A stretch of 64,000 bases of DNA from the NCBI RefSeq assembly GCF_000420645.1, contig NZ_ATVI01000008.1:186001-250000 (forward strand), read 5' to 3'. Source of the DNA: Nevskia ramosa DSM 11499. GTDB lineage: Bacteria; Pseudomonadota; Gammaproteobacteria; Nevskiales; Nevskiaceae. The notes beneath the pieces were generated by a model, which was not told the origin of the DNA, searched no databases, and worked only from the letters and a program-made list of their open reading frames with translations. The position numbers and the translations under genes were made by a program. Positions within the stretch are counted from its first letter, which is position 1; each line of letters begins with the position of its first letter. Below are positions 17,801 to 26,044 of the stretch, in pieces.

Positions 17801-18706
17801 TCAGCGCCTGGCGCGCGGCATCCTGAACGGCAGCATCCACTGCACCACCGGCTGCCTGAAGCGATCGAGATCCAGGCTTTCATGGACGCCCGTGGTCCGC
17901 TCGCCGCAGAGTGTCGTCGACAACAGCGAGCGCGCGTAGAACGGCGTGTCTTCGAGCGTCTGCACGATCGCGGCAGCGCCGCCTTCGCCGCGCGACGCGC
18001 GATCGATCCGCCAGCCGGTTTTCGGCAGCACCACGGCAGGCGGCGGCTCGAAGCGCGAAACCTCGCCGTGGCCATCGAAGCGCAGCGCCAGGTTCAGCGC
18101 CGAGCCATCGCGACGGGCGACGTCGTAAAGCACGGCCGAGCCATCGCGCAGCGGGTTGCGCGACCAGTGCCAGGAACGGAAAGCATCTTCGATCGGCGTG
18201 TCGCCGGCATTGCCATCGAGATAGGCCTCGCCGGACCAGGACAGCTTCGGCGAGTCGAGCTCGACCTCGATGCGGGCGCTGGGCGCGATCGGTGTCCAGA
18301 CGTGGTGGCCGCTGGCAGCGAGGGTTTCGACATGCCCGCTCAAGGCGCGCGGATGCAGCCGTAGGCGTCCGCGAATCCGCGATGGCCAGGGCACGGTACG
18401 TTCGTCGAGATCGATGACCAGGCTCTGGCCGTTCCAGCGCAGTTCGCTACGGCCGATCGCCAGCACGTCCGGCGCGCGCAGCACGCTGCCGCGGCGGCGC
18501 TCGGTCATTGCCCAGCGGTGGCTGCTCTTGCCGTACAGCGCGAGGTTGATGGCGCTGTGGTCGAGCGGTTCGCTGCTGCCGTGCTTGCGTGCTCGCTTGT
18601 AATAGGGCGAGAAGACGCTGCCGATGAAGGCGATCAGGGTGAGGGCGTGTTCGCCGTCGTCGCTGAGTCCATCGAGATACCACCAGCGATAGCCCCCGGA
18701 AACCAC
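17801..18706 (-). CDS. crtC: Carotenoid 1,2-hydratase (hydroxyneurosporene synthase)
   Basis: The protein contains GGYRWWYLDGLSDDGEHALT, then LIAFIGSVFSPYYKRARKHG, the highly conserved N-terminal region of CrtC. Later motifs include FRSWHWSRNPLRDGSAVLYDV and the C-terminal TTGVHESLDLDRFRQPVVQW. It adds water to the 1,2 double bond of acyclic carotenoids. The only plausible in-frame start upstream of the conserved region is GTG 18706 (301 residues), which overlaps the end of crtD by 73 bp. Similarity continues a few residues further upstream (RFDAAV), so the real start might be earlier still. It is the second gene of crtD-crtC. Confidence 0.85.
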   Translation of the reverse strand: MVSGGYRWWYLDGLSDDGEHALTLIAFIGSVFSPYYKRARKHGSSEPLDHSAINLALYGKSSHRWAMTERRRGSVLRAPDVLAIGRSELRWNGQSLVIDLDERTVPWPSRIRGRLRLHPRALSGHVETLAASGHHVWTPIAPSARIEVELDSPKLSWSGEAYLDGNAGDTPIEDAFRSWHWSRNPLRDGSAVLYDVARRDGSALNLALRFDGHGEVSRFEPPPAVVLPKTGWRIDRASRGEGGAAAIVQTLEDTPFYARSLLSTTLCGERTTGVHESLDLDRFRQPVVQWMLPFRMPRARR

Positions 18707-20202
18707 GGCTGCGTCGAAGCGAAGTCCGCCAGCAGGCTGGCTGCCGCGAGCCGCCCGGAAATCGCCGCCATCGGCACGCCCGGCCCCGGATGCGTGCTGC
18801 CCCCGGCCAGATACAGCCCCGGCATCCGGCTGCGCGAACCCGGCCGCTGGAACGAGGCCATCCAGCCGTGCGAAGCCGGGCCGTACAGCGCCCCGCCAGT
18901 TCCCGGAAACAGGCGATGAAAGTCCTCCGGCGTGGTCAGCACGGTCTGTTCCGGCTGCTGCTGCAGGCTCAGGCCGCAGCGTTCCAGCCGCTTGAAGGTC
19001 GCACTTGTGCATGAGGCGATATCCGAGGCATCGAATGGGGAGCGGTCGCCGGTGGCGGGCGCATTGATCAGGCACAACAGACGCTCGCGATCCGGCGCCT
19101 GTTCGTCGAAGCCATCGCCGCGATCCTGGGCGCAGACGTAGACGGTGGGTTCGCGCGGTAGCCGCGCGCGGCGCAGATCGTCGAACTCGGCGCGGTAGTC
19201 GCCGGAAAAGAACACGTTGTGGCGCGACAGCGGAAAGCCGGAACTGCGCGCCAGCATCGACCAGGTGACCGCCGACAGCGACCGCGCCGCCGGCTTCAGC
19301 GGCCGTACCGCATGGCGGGCCCGCTCGCCGAACAGACCGGCAGCGACGGCCGAAGGATCGGCATTGGCGATCACCGCATCGGCGTACAGGCATTCGCCGC
19401 TGGCGAGCCGCAGGCCGGTGGCGCGCTGACCGTCGTCGAGGATTTCGCCGACTTCGCAATCCTGGCGGATCTGCACGCCGAGGCCGGTCGCCGCGGCGGC
19501 CATCGCCTGCGCCAGGCGATGCATGCCGCCGCGCACTCGCCAGACGCCGTCCTGCTCGACATGCGCGACCAGCATCAAGGTCGCTGGCGAGCGGAACGGC
19601 GAAGAGCCGCAGTAGGTCGCGTAGCGACCGAACAGCTGGCGCAGACGGGGATCATGGAAGTGATCGCCGAGCGCACGCCATAGCGTGGTGAATGGCGCGA
19701 TCTGCCAAAGCTCGCGCAGACGATGCAGGCCGACTGCGCGGCTCAAGGCCATCGGGCCGCTGCAGGCGTTGCGGATGAACGGACCTTCCAGCGTGCGGTA
19801 GATCGCCCGGGCGCGCTCGCTGAACGCGATGAAGCGCTGCGCTTCGGCGGCGCCGGCGAAGTCGCCGATCGCATCGGCGGAACGGCCGAGGTTGGCGTGC
19901 AGATCCAGCCGCGCGCTTTCGTCCCAGGCGTGGCGGGCGAGGACGCTGGCGGCATCGAGTGGCACGGCGGCGGCGAAGTCCAGTCCGGCGGATGCAAACA
20001 GTGCGTCGAATACCCAGCGCATGGTCAGCACGGTAGGGCCGGAGTCGATCTGCTGACCCTCTATGGCGACCGTCCGCATCTTGCCGCCGACGGTCGAGGC
20101 CCGTTCGAGCACGGTCACCGAGCAACCCTGCGCTGCCAGATCGATCGCCGCCGACAGGCCGCCGATGCCGGCTCCGACGATCAGCACGCTGCGCTTTCGC
20201 AT
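18634..20202 (-). CDS. crtD: Hydroxyneurosporene/methoxyneurosporene desaturase
   Basis: The start at ATG 20202 follows a perfect AGGAGG eight bases upstream; the longer form from 20238 has none. The 522-residue protein begins MRKRSVLIVGAGIGGLSAAI (FAD site) and carries VLERASTVGGKMRTV and QIDSGPTVLTMRWVFD. It ends with the desaturase signature GLYLAGGSTHPGPGVPMA. CrtD introduces the 3,4 double bond into hydroxylated or methoxylated acyclic carotenoids. Assignment as CrtD over a second CrtI rests on its linkage to crtC and the sequence pattern. It is divergent from crtE with overlapping promoters. Confidence 0.9.
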   Translation of the reverse strand: MRKRSVLIVGAGIGGLSAAIDLAAQGCSVTVLERASTVGGKMRTVAIEGQQIDSGPTVLTMRWVFDALFASAGLDFAAAVPLDAASVLARHAWDESARLDLHANLGRSADAIGDFAGAAEAQRFIAFSERARAIYRTLEGPFIRNACSGPMALSRAVGLHRLRELWQIAPFTTLWRALGDHFHDPRLRQLFGRYATYCGSSPFRSPATLMLVAHVEQDGVWRVRGGMHRLAQAMAAAATGLGVQIRQDCEVGEILDDGQRATGLRLASGECLYADAVIANADPSAVAAGLFGERARHAVRPLKPAARSLSAVTWSMLARSSGFPLSRHNVFFSGDYRAEFDDLRRARLPREPTVYVCAQDRGDGFDEQAPDRERLLCLINAPATGDRSPFDASDIASCTSATFKRLERCGLSLQQQPEQTVLTTPEDFHRLFPGTGGALYGPASHGWMASFQRPGSRSRMPGLYLAGGSTHPGPGVPMAAISGRLAAASLLADFASTQPWFPGAIAGGISMDSATTANTPSP

Positions 20203-20239
20203 TGCTCGCCTTCCTCCTGCATCGCCGCTTCTCGTCACG

Positions 20240-20268
20240 TTGACGCGACTGGGTGCGATGTCTATATT
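20240..20268 (+). promoter_or_regulatory. Sigma-70-type promoter of crtE
   Basis: TTGACG (20240-20245), a 17-bp spacer and TATATT (20263-20268) match the consensus closely. The expected start of transcription is about 85 bp upstream of the crtE ATG. Confidence 0.6.
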
Positions 20269-20276
20269 AAATTACA
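20259..20276. promoter_or_regulatory. PpsR/CrtJ-like operator over the crtD/crtE promoters
   Basis: TGTCTATATTAAATTACA is an exact TGT-N12-ACA. It covers the -10 elements of both the crtE promoter (20263-20268) and the divergent crtD promoter (20261-20266). Binding here would repress both genes at once, as PpsR/CrtJ does under oxygen in other purple bacteria. Confidence 0.65.
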
Positions 20277-20289
20277 TTAAAAACGTAAA
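20261..20289 (-). promoter_or_regulatory. Sigma-70-type promoter of crtD
   Basis: On the minus strand, TTTACG (20289-20284), a 17-bp spacer and TATAGA (20266-20261) form a fair promoter. It overlaps the crtE promoter and reads the opposite way. Confidence 0.5.
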
Positions 20290-20301
20290 CATTGATTTAC
20301 A
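20284..20301. promoter_or_regulatory. Second PpsR/CrtJ-like operator between crtD and crtE
   Basis: CGT-N12-ACA differs from TGT-N12-ACA by one base and contains the palindrome GTAAA-N6-TTTAC. It covers the -35 of the crtD promoter. Paired sites about 25 bp apart suit cooperative binding. Confidence 0.5.
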
Positions 20302-20358
20302 CATCATGGCCGCCCGGCGAACGCTGGACTGGCCTGCAGCAGCGACGGGAGAGGCGAC

Positions 20359-21228
20359 ATGGCGAACGTGACGCGCATCGAGCAGGCCCTGATCTCCGCA
20401 TTGGCACCCGGCGAAGCGGCCGGTTGCCCGCCCAAGCTCGCTGCGGCGCTGCGTTATGCCGTGTTTCCTGGTGGCGCGCGGATACGCCCGCGACTCTGCC
20501 TGGCCGTGGCGATGGCTAATGGCGATCCGGACCCGGCAGCGACCGATGCGGCCGCGGCGGCGATCGAACTGCTGCATTGCGCCTCGCTGGTTCATGACGA
20601 TCTGCCCTGTTTCGACAACGCCGAGCTGCGTCGCGGCAAAGCTTCGGTGCATCGCGCCTATGGCGAACGGCTGGCAGTGCTGGCCGGCGATGGCCTGATC
20701 GTCGTCGCCTTCCAGTCGCTGGCGGCGGCGCTCGCCCACGATGCGCAGCGCCTGGCTGCGTTGGTGCCGATCATCAGCCGAGCGATCAGCGCGCCGACCG
20801 GCATCGTCGCCGGCCAGGCCTGGGAGTGCGAGCCGCTGGCCTCGCTGTCCGACTACCAGCAGGCCAAGACCGGCGCGCTGTTCGCCGGCGCGACGATGGC
20901 GGGTGCCGCCGCCGCTGGTGTTGCTGATCCCACGCTCTGGCGCGCGCTTGGCGAGCGTCTGGGCGAAGCGTTTCAAGTGGCCGATGACATTCTCGATGTC
21001 GCCGGCAATGCGGAAAAGATCGGCAAGCCGACCGGGCAGGACGCCACCCTCGGCCGGCCGAATGCGGTGCGTGAACTCGGCCATGCTGGCGCGCTGGCCC
21101 GGCTCGAATCACTGGTCGACGGCGCCATCGCCGCGATTCCGGATTGCATCGGCGCCCATGCCTTGCGAGTGGCGATGCGGCTGGAGATGCAGAACCTGCT
21201 GCCGGTCGAACTCCGCCACGCGGCCTGA
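20359..21228 (+). CDS. crtE: Geranylgeranyl diphosphate synthase
   Basis: A 289-residue short-chain prenyl transferase. The first Asp-rich motif is SLVHDDLPCFDNAELRRGK, with the two extra residues between aspartates that are typical of bacterial FPP/GGPP synthases. The second is QVADDILDVAGNAEKIGK. FPGGARIRPRLCL is the pyrophosphate-binding region. GGGAGAGG lies just upstream of ATG 20359. It provides GGPP for CrtB and for the bacteriochlorophyll tail. It heads crtE-crtF and may read through into bchC. Confidence 0.94.
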   Translation: MANVTRIEQALISALAPGEAAGCPPKLAAALRYAVFPGGARIRPRLCLAVAMANGDPDPAATDAAAAAIELLHCASLVHDDLPCFDNAELRRGKASVHRAYGERLAVLAGDGLIVVAFQSLAAALAHDAQRLAALVPIISRAISAPTGIVAGQAWECEPLASLSDYQQAKTGALFAGATMAGAAAAGVADPTLWRALGERLGEAFQVADDILDVAGNAEKIGKPTGQDATLGRPNAVRELGHAGALARLESLVDGAIAAIPDCIGAHALRVAMRLEMQNLLPVELRHAA

Positions 21229-21254
21229 GTTCGCGACCGATACCGCCATCTGTC

Positions 21255-22403
21255 ATGGCCACGCTCGGCGCTGCGCCGCCGGAAGCCTCCTGGCTCGATC
21301 GCTTCGATGCGGCCTGCAATGCCGCGATCGCCAGCCCGGCGTTCCGGCGTTTTGCCGCGAACTTTCCGCTGACTCGGCCGATCGCTCGTCGCCGTGCGCG
21401 CGCCGTGTTCGATCTGGTGTCCGGCTTCGTCTATTCCCAGGTGCTGCTCGCCTGTGTACGGCTGCGCTTGCTGGAAATGCTGGCGGAAGGGCCGGCGACG
21501 GTGGACCAGCTTGCGGCCCGCTGCGGCTTGCCGATCGATGGCCTGCAACGCCTGGTCGACGCCGCCGTCGCGCTGAAGCTGGCGGCGCGCAATCGCGATG
21601 GCCGGATCCGGCTCGGCTCGCTCGGTGCGCCGATCGCCGGCGATGCCGGCATCAGTGCGCTGGTCGAGCATCACTCGCTGTTCTATGCCGATCTCGGCGA
21701 TCCGGTGGCGCTGCTGCGCGATGGTGCCCGTGAAGACGGTGAGCTGGCGCGCTACTGGCCGTATTGCGCCAATCGCAGTGGCGAAGGTTTTGCGCCGGAG
21801 CGGGTCGCCGCTTACAGCCGGCTGATGTCGGCCTCGCAAACATTGATCGCCGATGTCGTGCTGCAGGCTTATCCGATGCACCGCCATCGTCGTGTGCTCG
21901 ATGTCGGCGGTGGCGAAGGCAAGTTTCTGAGCGCCGTCGCCGCTCGCTGGCCGCAGCTCGGCCTGTTCCTGTTCGATCTGCCGCCGGTGGCCGAACGGGC
22001 GCGGGCGAGCTTCGCGGCGCAAGGGCTGGCGACTCGCACGCAGGCGATCGGCGGCAGCTTTCTCAGCGATCCGCTGCCGCTCGGCGCCGATCTGCTGACC
22101 CTGGTCCGCGTGCTTCATGACCACGACGATGCTTCGGTGATGCAGCTGCTGCGTGCGGCGCACGCGGCTTTGCCGAGCGACGGCCGGGTGCTGATCGCCG
22201 AGCCGATGTCGGACACGCCGAGTGCCGAAACCGTCGGCGACGCCTATTTCGGTTTCTACCTGCTGGCGATGGGCCGCGGACGGCCGCGCAGCCCGGCGCG
22301 GATCGGCGAAATGCTGATCGACGCAGGTTTCGTGAAGCCTCGGCTGATCCCGACCTCGATGCCGCTGCAGACCTCGGTGATGGTCGCGCAGGTCAGCGGA
22401 TGA
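21255..22403 (+). CDS. crtF: Hydroxyneurosporene O-methyltransferase
   Basis: 382 residues. The N-terminal dimerisation half (VFDLVSGFVYSQVLLACVRL, then LEMLAEGPATVDQLAARCGL) is followed by the SAM-binding motif HRRVLDVGGGEGKFLSAVAA and the HDHDDASVMQLLRAAHAAL segment of plant-type O-methyltransferases. CrtF methylates the 1-hydroxyl made by CrtC, giving methoxy carotenoids such as spheroidene or spirilloxanthin. The start at 21255 is 27 bp after crtE. The C-terminal TSMPLQTSVMVAQV is typical of the family. Confidence 0.93.
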   Translation: MATLGAAPPEASWLDRFDAACNAAIASPAFRRFAANFPLTRPIARRRARAVFDLVSGFVYSQVLLACVRLRLLEMLAEGPATVDQLAARCGLPIDGLQRLVDAAVALKLAARNRDGRIRLGSLGAPIAGDAGISALVEHHSLFYADLGDPVALLRDGAREDGELARYWPYCANRSGEGFAPERVAAYSRLMSASQTLIADVVLQAYPMHRHRRVLDVGGGEGKFLSAVAARWPQLGLFLFDLPPVAERARASFAAQGLATRTQAIGGSFLSDPLPLGADLLTLVRVLHDHDDASVMQLLRAAHAALPSDGRVLIAEPMSDTPSAETVGDAYFGFYLLAMGRGRPRSPARIGEMLIDAGFVKPRLIPTSMPLQTSVMVAQVSG

Positions 22404-22407
22404 GGGC

Positions 22408-22425
22408 TGTCCACTGGTCCTGACA
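22408..22425. promoter_or_regulatory. PpsR/CrtJ operator, distal site upstream of bchC
   Basis: TGTCCACTGGTCCTGACA matches the extended consensus TGTC-N10-GACA without a mismatch. It lies five bases after the crtF stop and about 45 bp upstream of the bchC promoter. In Rhodobacter, bchC is a classical CrtJ/PpsR target with two palindromes. Confidence 0.7.
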
Positions 22426-22453
22426 AATAATCGGGTGAAAGCGTAAATTTATC

Positions 22454-22481
22454 TTGACAGTATTAATAGTCTGACTAAACT
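22454..22481 (+). promoter_or_regulatory. Sigma-70-type promoter of bchC
   Basis: TTGACA (22454-22459), a 16-bp spacer and TAAACT (22476-22481) lie 45 bp upstream of the GTG start of bchC. The surrounding 22430-22490 is clearly AT-richer than the flanking genes. This promoter probably drives bchCXYZ and perhaps puf. Confidence 0.65.
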
Positions 22482-22485
22482 GACA
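22468..22485. promoter_or_regulatory. PpsR/CrtJ-like operator, proximal site at bchC
   Basis: AGTC-N10-GACA differs from the TGTC-N10-GACA consensus only in the first base. It covers the -10 element of the bchC promoter. With the perfect site at 22408-22425 it makes a pair with centres about 60 bp apart. Confidence 0.55.
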
Positions 22486-22525
22486 CTCACAGGAAAAGTC
22501 CGATCAACGGACTGAACCGCAGGCT

Positions 22526-23488
22526 GTGCGAACCGGGGGATCGGATATCAACACCATCGCCGTCGTCTTTGAACAACCGGAACGCCTGGCGCTGACGCGC
22601 CTGGAGCTGGAGCCGGCTGGCAACGACGATGTGGTGGTCGATATCTGCTGGAGCGGTATCTCCACCGGCACCGAACGCCTGCTCTGGACCGGCCGCATGC
22701 CGATGTTTCCGGGCATGGGTTATCCGCTGGTGCCGGGTTACGAATCGGTCGGCCGCATCCGGGAAGCGGGTTCCAGCTCCGGCAGCAAGGTCGGCGATCT
22801 GGTCTTCGTGCCGGGCGCCCGCTGCTTCGGTCACGTTCACGGTCTGTTCGGCGGCGCGGCGGCCACGGTGGTGGTACCGGGCGCCAAGGCGATGCCGGTC
22901 GACGAACGTCTTGGTGAACAGGCCACCTTGCTGGCGCTCGCCGCCACTGCTTATCACGCGCTGGCCGGTGCCGACGCTTCATTGCCTGATCTGATCGTCG
23001 GCCACGGCGTGCTGGGCCGTCTGCTGGCTCGCCTGACGGTGGCGCTGGGCGGCACTGCGCCGACCGTCTGGGAAAGCAATCCCGATCGCGCCAGCGGCGC
23101 CATCGCTTATCCGGTGGTCGATCCGGCTGCCGACACACGCCGCGACTATCGAACCATCGTCGATGTCAGCGGTGACTCCGCGCTGCTCGACACCCTGGTC
23201 ACGCGTCTCGCCCCTGGCGGCGAAATCGTGCTGGCCGGTTTCTACAGCGAGCGTCTGTCGTTCGCGTTTCCACCGGCGTTCATGCGTGAAGCGCGGCTGC
23301 GCATCGCAGCGCAATGGCAGCCGCAGGATCTGCTCGCCGTGAAGCACCTGGCCGAGTCCGGTGCGCTGTCGCTCGACGGCCTGATCACTCATCGCCAGCC
23401 GGTAGCGGCTGCCGACGCTGCCTACCGCACGGCATTTGGCGATCCCGCCTGCCTGAAGATGATTCTCGACTGGAGCAAGCCCCAATGA
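22526..23488 (+). CDS. bchC: 3-(1-hydroxyethyl)bacteriochlorophyllide a dehydrogenase
   Basis: A 320-residue medium-chain dehydrogenase fold protein. Family motifs include the segment WSGISTGTERLLWTGRMPMF and GMGYPLVPGYESVGRI near the N-terminus. VGHGVLGRLLARLTVALGG forms the nucleotide-binding region. BchC oxidises the 3-hydroxyethyl group to the acetyl group of bacteriochlorophyll a. The start is GTG 22526; there is no strong ribosome site and no better alternative. It overlaps bchX by ATGA, so bchC-bchX-bchY-bchZ is one translational unit. Confidence 0.94.
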   Translation: MRTGGSDINTIAVVFEQPERLALTRLELEPAGNDDVVVDICWSGISTGTERLLWTGRMPMFPGMGYPLVPGYESVGRIREAGSSSGSKVGDLVFVPGARCFGHVHGLFGGAAATVVVPGAKAMPVDERLGEQATLLALAATAYHALAGADASLPDLIVGHGVLGRLLARLTVALGGTAPTVWESNPDRASGAIAYPVVDPAADTRRDYRTIVDVSGDSALLDTLVTRLAPGGEIVLAGFYSERLSFAFPPAFMREARLRIAAQWQPQDLLAVKHLAESGALSLDGLITHRQPVAAADAAYRTAFGDPACLKMILDWSKPQ

Positions 23489-24501
23489 GCGCACCCGACG
23501 ATGGCGTGAGCGCCATTCCGTTGAGCCAGTTGACTGAGTACCTGCGCATGGAAGCCGCGCAAGAACCGGACGCTATTGCCACCGGTCCGGTGACCAAGGA
23601 AACGCAGATCATCGCGATCTACGGCAAGGGCGGCATCGGCAAGAGTTTCACGCTCGCCAATCTCAGCTACATGATGGCGCAGCAGGGCAAGAAGGTACTG
23701 CTGATCGGCTGCGATCCGAAGTCCGACACCACCTCGCTGCTATTCGGCGGCAGAGCCTGCCCGACGATCATCGAGACCAGTTCGAAGAAGAAGCTGGCTG
23801 GTGAAGAAGTGAAGATCGGCGATGTCTGCTTCAAGCGCGATGGTGTGTTCGCGATGGAGCTCGGCGGCCCGGAAGTCGGCCGCGGCTGCGGCGGACGCGG
23901 CATCATCCACGGCTTTGAAACACTCGAAAAGCTCGGCTTTCACGAGTGGGGCTTCGATTACGTACTGCTCGATTTCCTCGGTGACGTGGTCTGCGGCGGT
24001 TTCGGCCTGCCGATCGCCCGCGACATGTGCCAGAAGGTCATCGTCGTCGGCTCCAACGATCTGCAGAGCCTGTACGTCGCCAACAACGTCTGCTCGGCGG
24101 TCGAATACTTCCGCAAGCTCGGCGGCAACGTCGGCGTCGCCGGCATGGTCATCAATCGCGATGACGGCACTGGTGAAGCAGCGAGCTTCGCGCAGCATGT
24201 CGGCATTCCGGTGCTGGCGACGATTCCTGCCAACGACGACATCCGCCGCAAGAGCGCGAACTACGAGATCGTCGGCCGGCCGGGTTCGCAATGGGGACCG
24301 TTGTTCGCCGAGTTGGCCGAGAACGTCCACAACAGCGTCCCGATGCGGCCGACACCGTTGAGCCAGGACGGCCTGCTTGGCCTGTTCTCGGCGCATTCCA
24401 CCGGCCGCGATTACGTGCTGACGCCGGCCACCGAATTCGACATGTGCGGCAAGACCGAGATCGTCAAGACCTCGCTCGAAGTCGTTTACGACAACGTCTG
24501 A
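23485..24501 (+). CDS. bchX: Chlorophyllide a reductase iron protein
   Basis: 338 residues, a NifH-like ATPase. The P-loop GKGGIGKS is at about residues 47-54. The [4Fe-4S] ligands are Cys135 (GRGCGGRGI) and Cys170 (DVVCGGFG). The switch motif VLLIGCDPKSDTT is present. As a dimer it passes electrons to the BchYZ catalytic component, which reduces ring B of chlorophyllide a and gives the bacteriochlorin ring. The N-terminal extension of about 40 residues before the P-loop is normal for BchX compared with BchL. The ATGA overlap with bchC fixes the start. Confidence 0.97.
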   Translation: MSAPDDGVSAIPLSQLTEYLRMEAAQEPDAIATGPVTKETQIIAIYGKGGIGKSFTLANLSYMMAQQGKKVLLIGCDPKSDTTSLLFGGRACPTIIETSSKKKLAGEEVKIGDVCFKRDGVFAMELGGPEVGRGCGGRGIIHGFETLEKLGFHEWGFDYVLLDFLGDVVCGGFGLPIARDMCQKVIVVGSNDLQSLYVANNVCSAVEYFRKLGGNVGVAGMVINRDDGTGEAASFAQHVGIPVLATIPANDDIRRKSANYEIVGRPGSQWGPLFAELAENVHNSVPMRPTPLSQDGLLGLFSAHSTGRDYVLTPATEFDMCGKTEIVKTSLEVVYDNV

Positions 24502-24520
24502 GCCAGAGCCTGAATCTGCC

Positions 24521-26044
24521 ATGGCCGACGACGCCCCGATCCTGTCGAATCCGCAAGCGCTGAACAGCGACGGGCTCGGCTGCCATTCGGGCAAGGACAA
24601 GATGCTCGAAGCGGCGAAGGCTGCCGGCAAGACCATCACCCTGGAGCAGTACGCGAAGGATTACCCGAAAGGGCCGCACGATCAGCCGCAGTCGATGTGT
24701 CCGGCCTTCGGTTCGCTGAGAGTCGGTCTGCGCATGCGCCGCACGGCGACGGTGCTCAGTGGTTCGGCCTGCTGCGTATACGGCCTGACCTTCACTTCGC
24801 ACTTCTACGGCGCCCGTCGCACCGTCGGCTACGTGCCGTTCAACTCCGAAACGCTGGTCACCGGCAAGCTGTTCGAAGACATCCGCGAAGCGGTTTTCAA
24901 GCTCGCCGATCCGGTCAACTACGACGCCATCGTCATCATCAATCTCTGCGTGCCGACGGCCAGCGGCGTGCCGCTGCAGATCCTGCCGAAAGAGATCAAC
25001 GGCGTTCGCGTGATCGGCATCGATGTGCCGGGCTTCGGCGTTCCGACCCATGCCGAAGCGAAGGATGTGCTTGCCGCCGCGATGCTCCGTTACGCCCGCA
25101 GCGAAGCCGAAGCCGGCCCGGTACAGGCGCCGCGCGGTGGCATCAGTGCCAAGCCGACCATCACCTTGCTGGGCGAAATGTTCCCGGCCGATCCGGTGAT
25201 CATCGGCATGATGCTGGAGCCGATGGGCCTCGCGGCTGGCCCGGTGGTACCGACCCGCGAATGGCGTGAACTCTATTCGGCACTGGACTGTGCGGCCGTC
25301 GCCGCGATCCATCCGTTCTACACCGCAAGCGTCCGTGAATTCGATGCCGCCGGTCGCAAGGTCGTCGCCTCGGCGCCGGTGGGTTATGACGGCACCGAAG
25401 CCTGGCTGCAGGCGATCGGGCAGGCGACCAATGTTTCGCAAGCCTTGATCGGTGCCGCGAAGAACCGTTTCCTGCCTGCGATCAAGGGCGCTCTGGCAAA
25501 GATGCCGATCAAGGGCCGCATCACCTTGTCCGGTTATGAAGGTTCCGAACTGCTGGTCGCGCGTTTGCTGGTCGAAAGTGGCGCTGATGTCCGCTATGTC
25601 GGCACCGCCTGCCCACAGACGAAATGGAGCGATCCGGATCGTGAATGGCTGTTGGCGAAAGGCGTGCATGTTCAGTATCGCGCCTCGCTGGAACAGGACA
25701 TTGCGGCGATCCGCGAATTCCAGCCGGATCTGGCGATCGGCACCACACCGGTCGTGCAGTACGCGAAAGAACGCAAGACGCCGGCGCTCTATTTCACCAA
25801 TCTGATCTCCGCGCGTCCGTTGATGGGCCCGGCCGGTGCCGGTTCGCTGGCGACGGTCATCAACGCGGCTATGGCCAATCGCGACCGCTTCCTGGCGATG
25901 GACGAATTCTTCGGCGGCGTCGGCAAGGGCGACAACGCCGGTGTCTGGGAAGAACTGCCCAAGGCACGCCCCGAATTCCGGGCCAGCTACGCCAAGAAGA
26001 TGGAAAAGGCCCGCAAGGCTTCCAAGGTCGAGGAGCCGATCTGA
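24521..26044 (+). CDS. bchY: Chlorophyllide a reductase subunit Y
   Basis: This 507-residue NifD/NifK-like subunit binds the [4Fe-4S] cluster of the catalytic BchYZ heterotetramer. Likely cluster cysteines occur in [20 protein letters not shown] and [11 protein letters not shown]. The C-terminal half has the nitrogenase-like Rossmann repeats ([20 protein letters not shown] and [15 protein letters not shown]). It starts 19 bp after bchX and its TGA overlaps the bchZ ATG, which suggests balanced synthesis of the two subunits. Confidence 0.96.
   Translation: MADDAPILSNPQALNSDGLGCHSGKDKMLEAAKAAGKTITLEQYAKDYPKGPHDQPQSMCPAFGSLRVGLRMRRTATVLSGSACCVYGLTFTSHFYGARRTVGYVPFNSETLVTGKLFEDIREAVFKLADPVNYDAIVIINLCVPTASGVPLQILPKEINGVRVIGIDVPGFGVPTHAEAKDVLAAAMLRYARSEAEAGPVQAPRGGISAKPTITLLGEMFPADPVIIGMMLEPMGLAAGPVVPTREWRELYSALDCAAVAAIHPFYTASVREFDAAGRKVVASAPVGYDGTEAWLQAIGQATNVSQALIGAAKNRFLPAIKGALAKMPIKGRITLSGYEGSELLVARLLVESGADVRYVGTACPQTKWSDPDREWLLAKGVHVQYRASLEQDIAAIREFQPDLAIGTTPVVQYAKERKTPALYFTNLISARPLMGPAGAGSLATVINAAMANRDRFLAMDEFFGGVGKGDNAGVWEELPKARPEFRASYAKKMEKARKASKVEEPI

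Noticed and set aside
18710-19459. A leftward extension of the crtC frame through crtD to 552 codons
   Set aside because: Upstream of 18706 the frame is antiphase to crtD and loses CrtC similarity after a few residues, so only the downstream part is kept.
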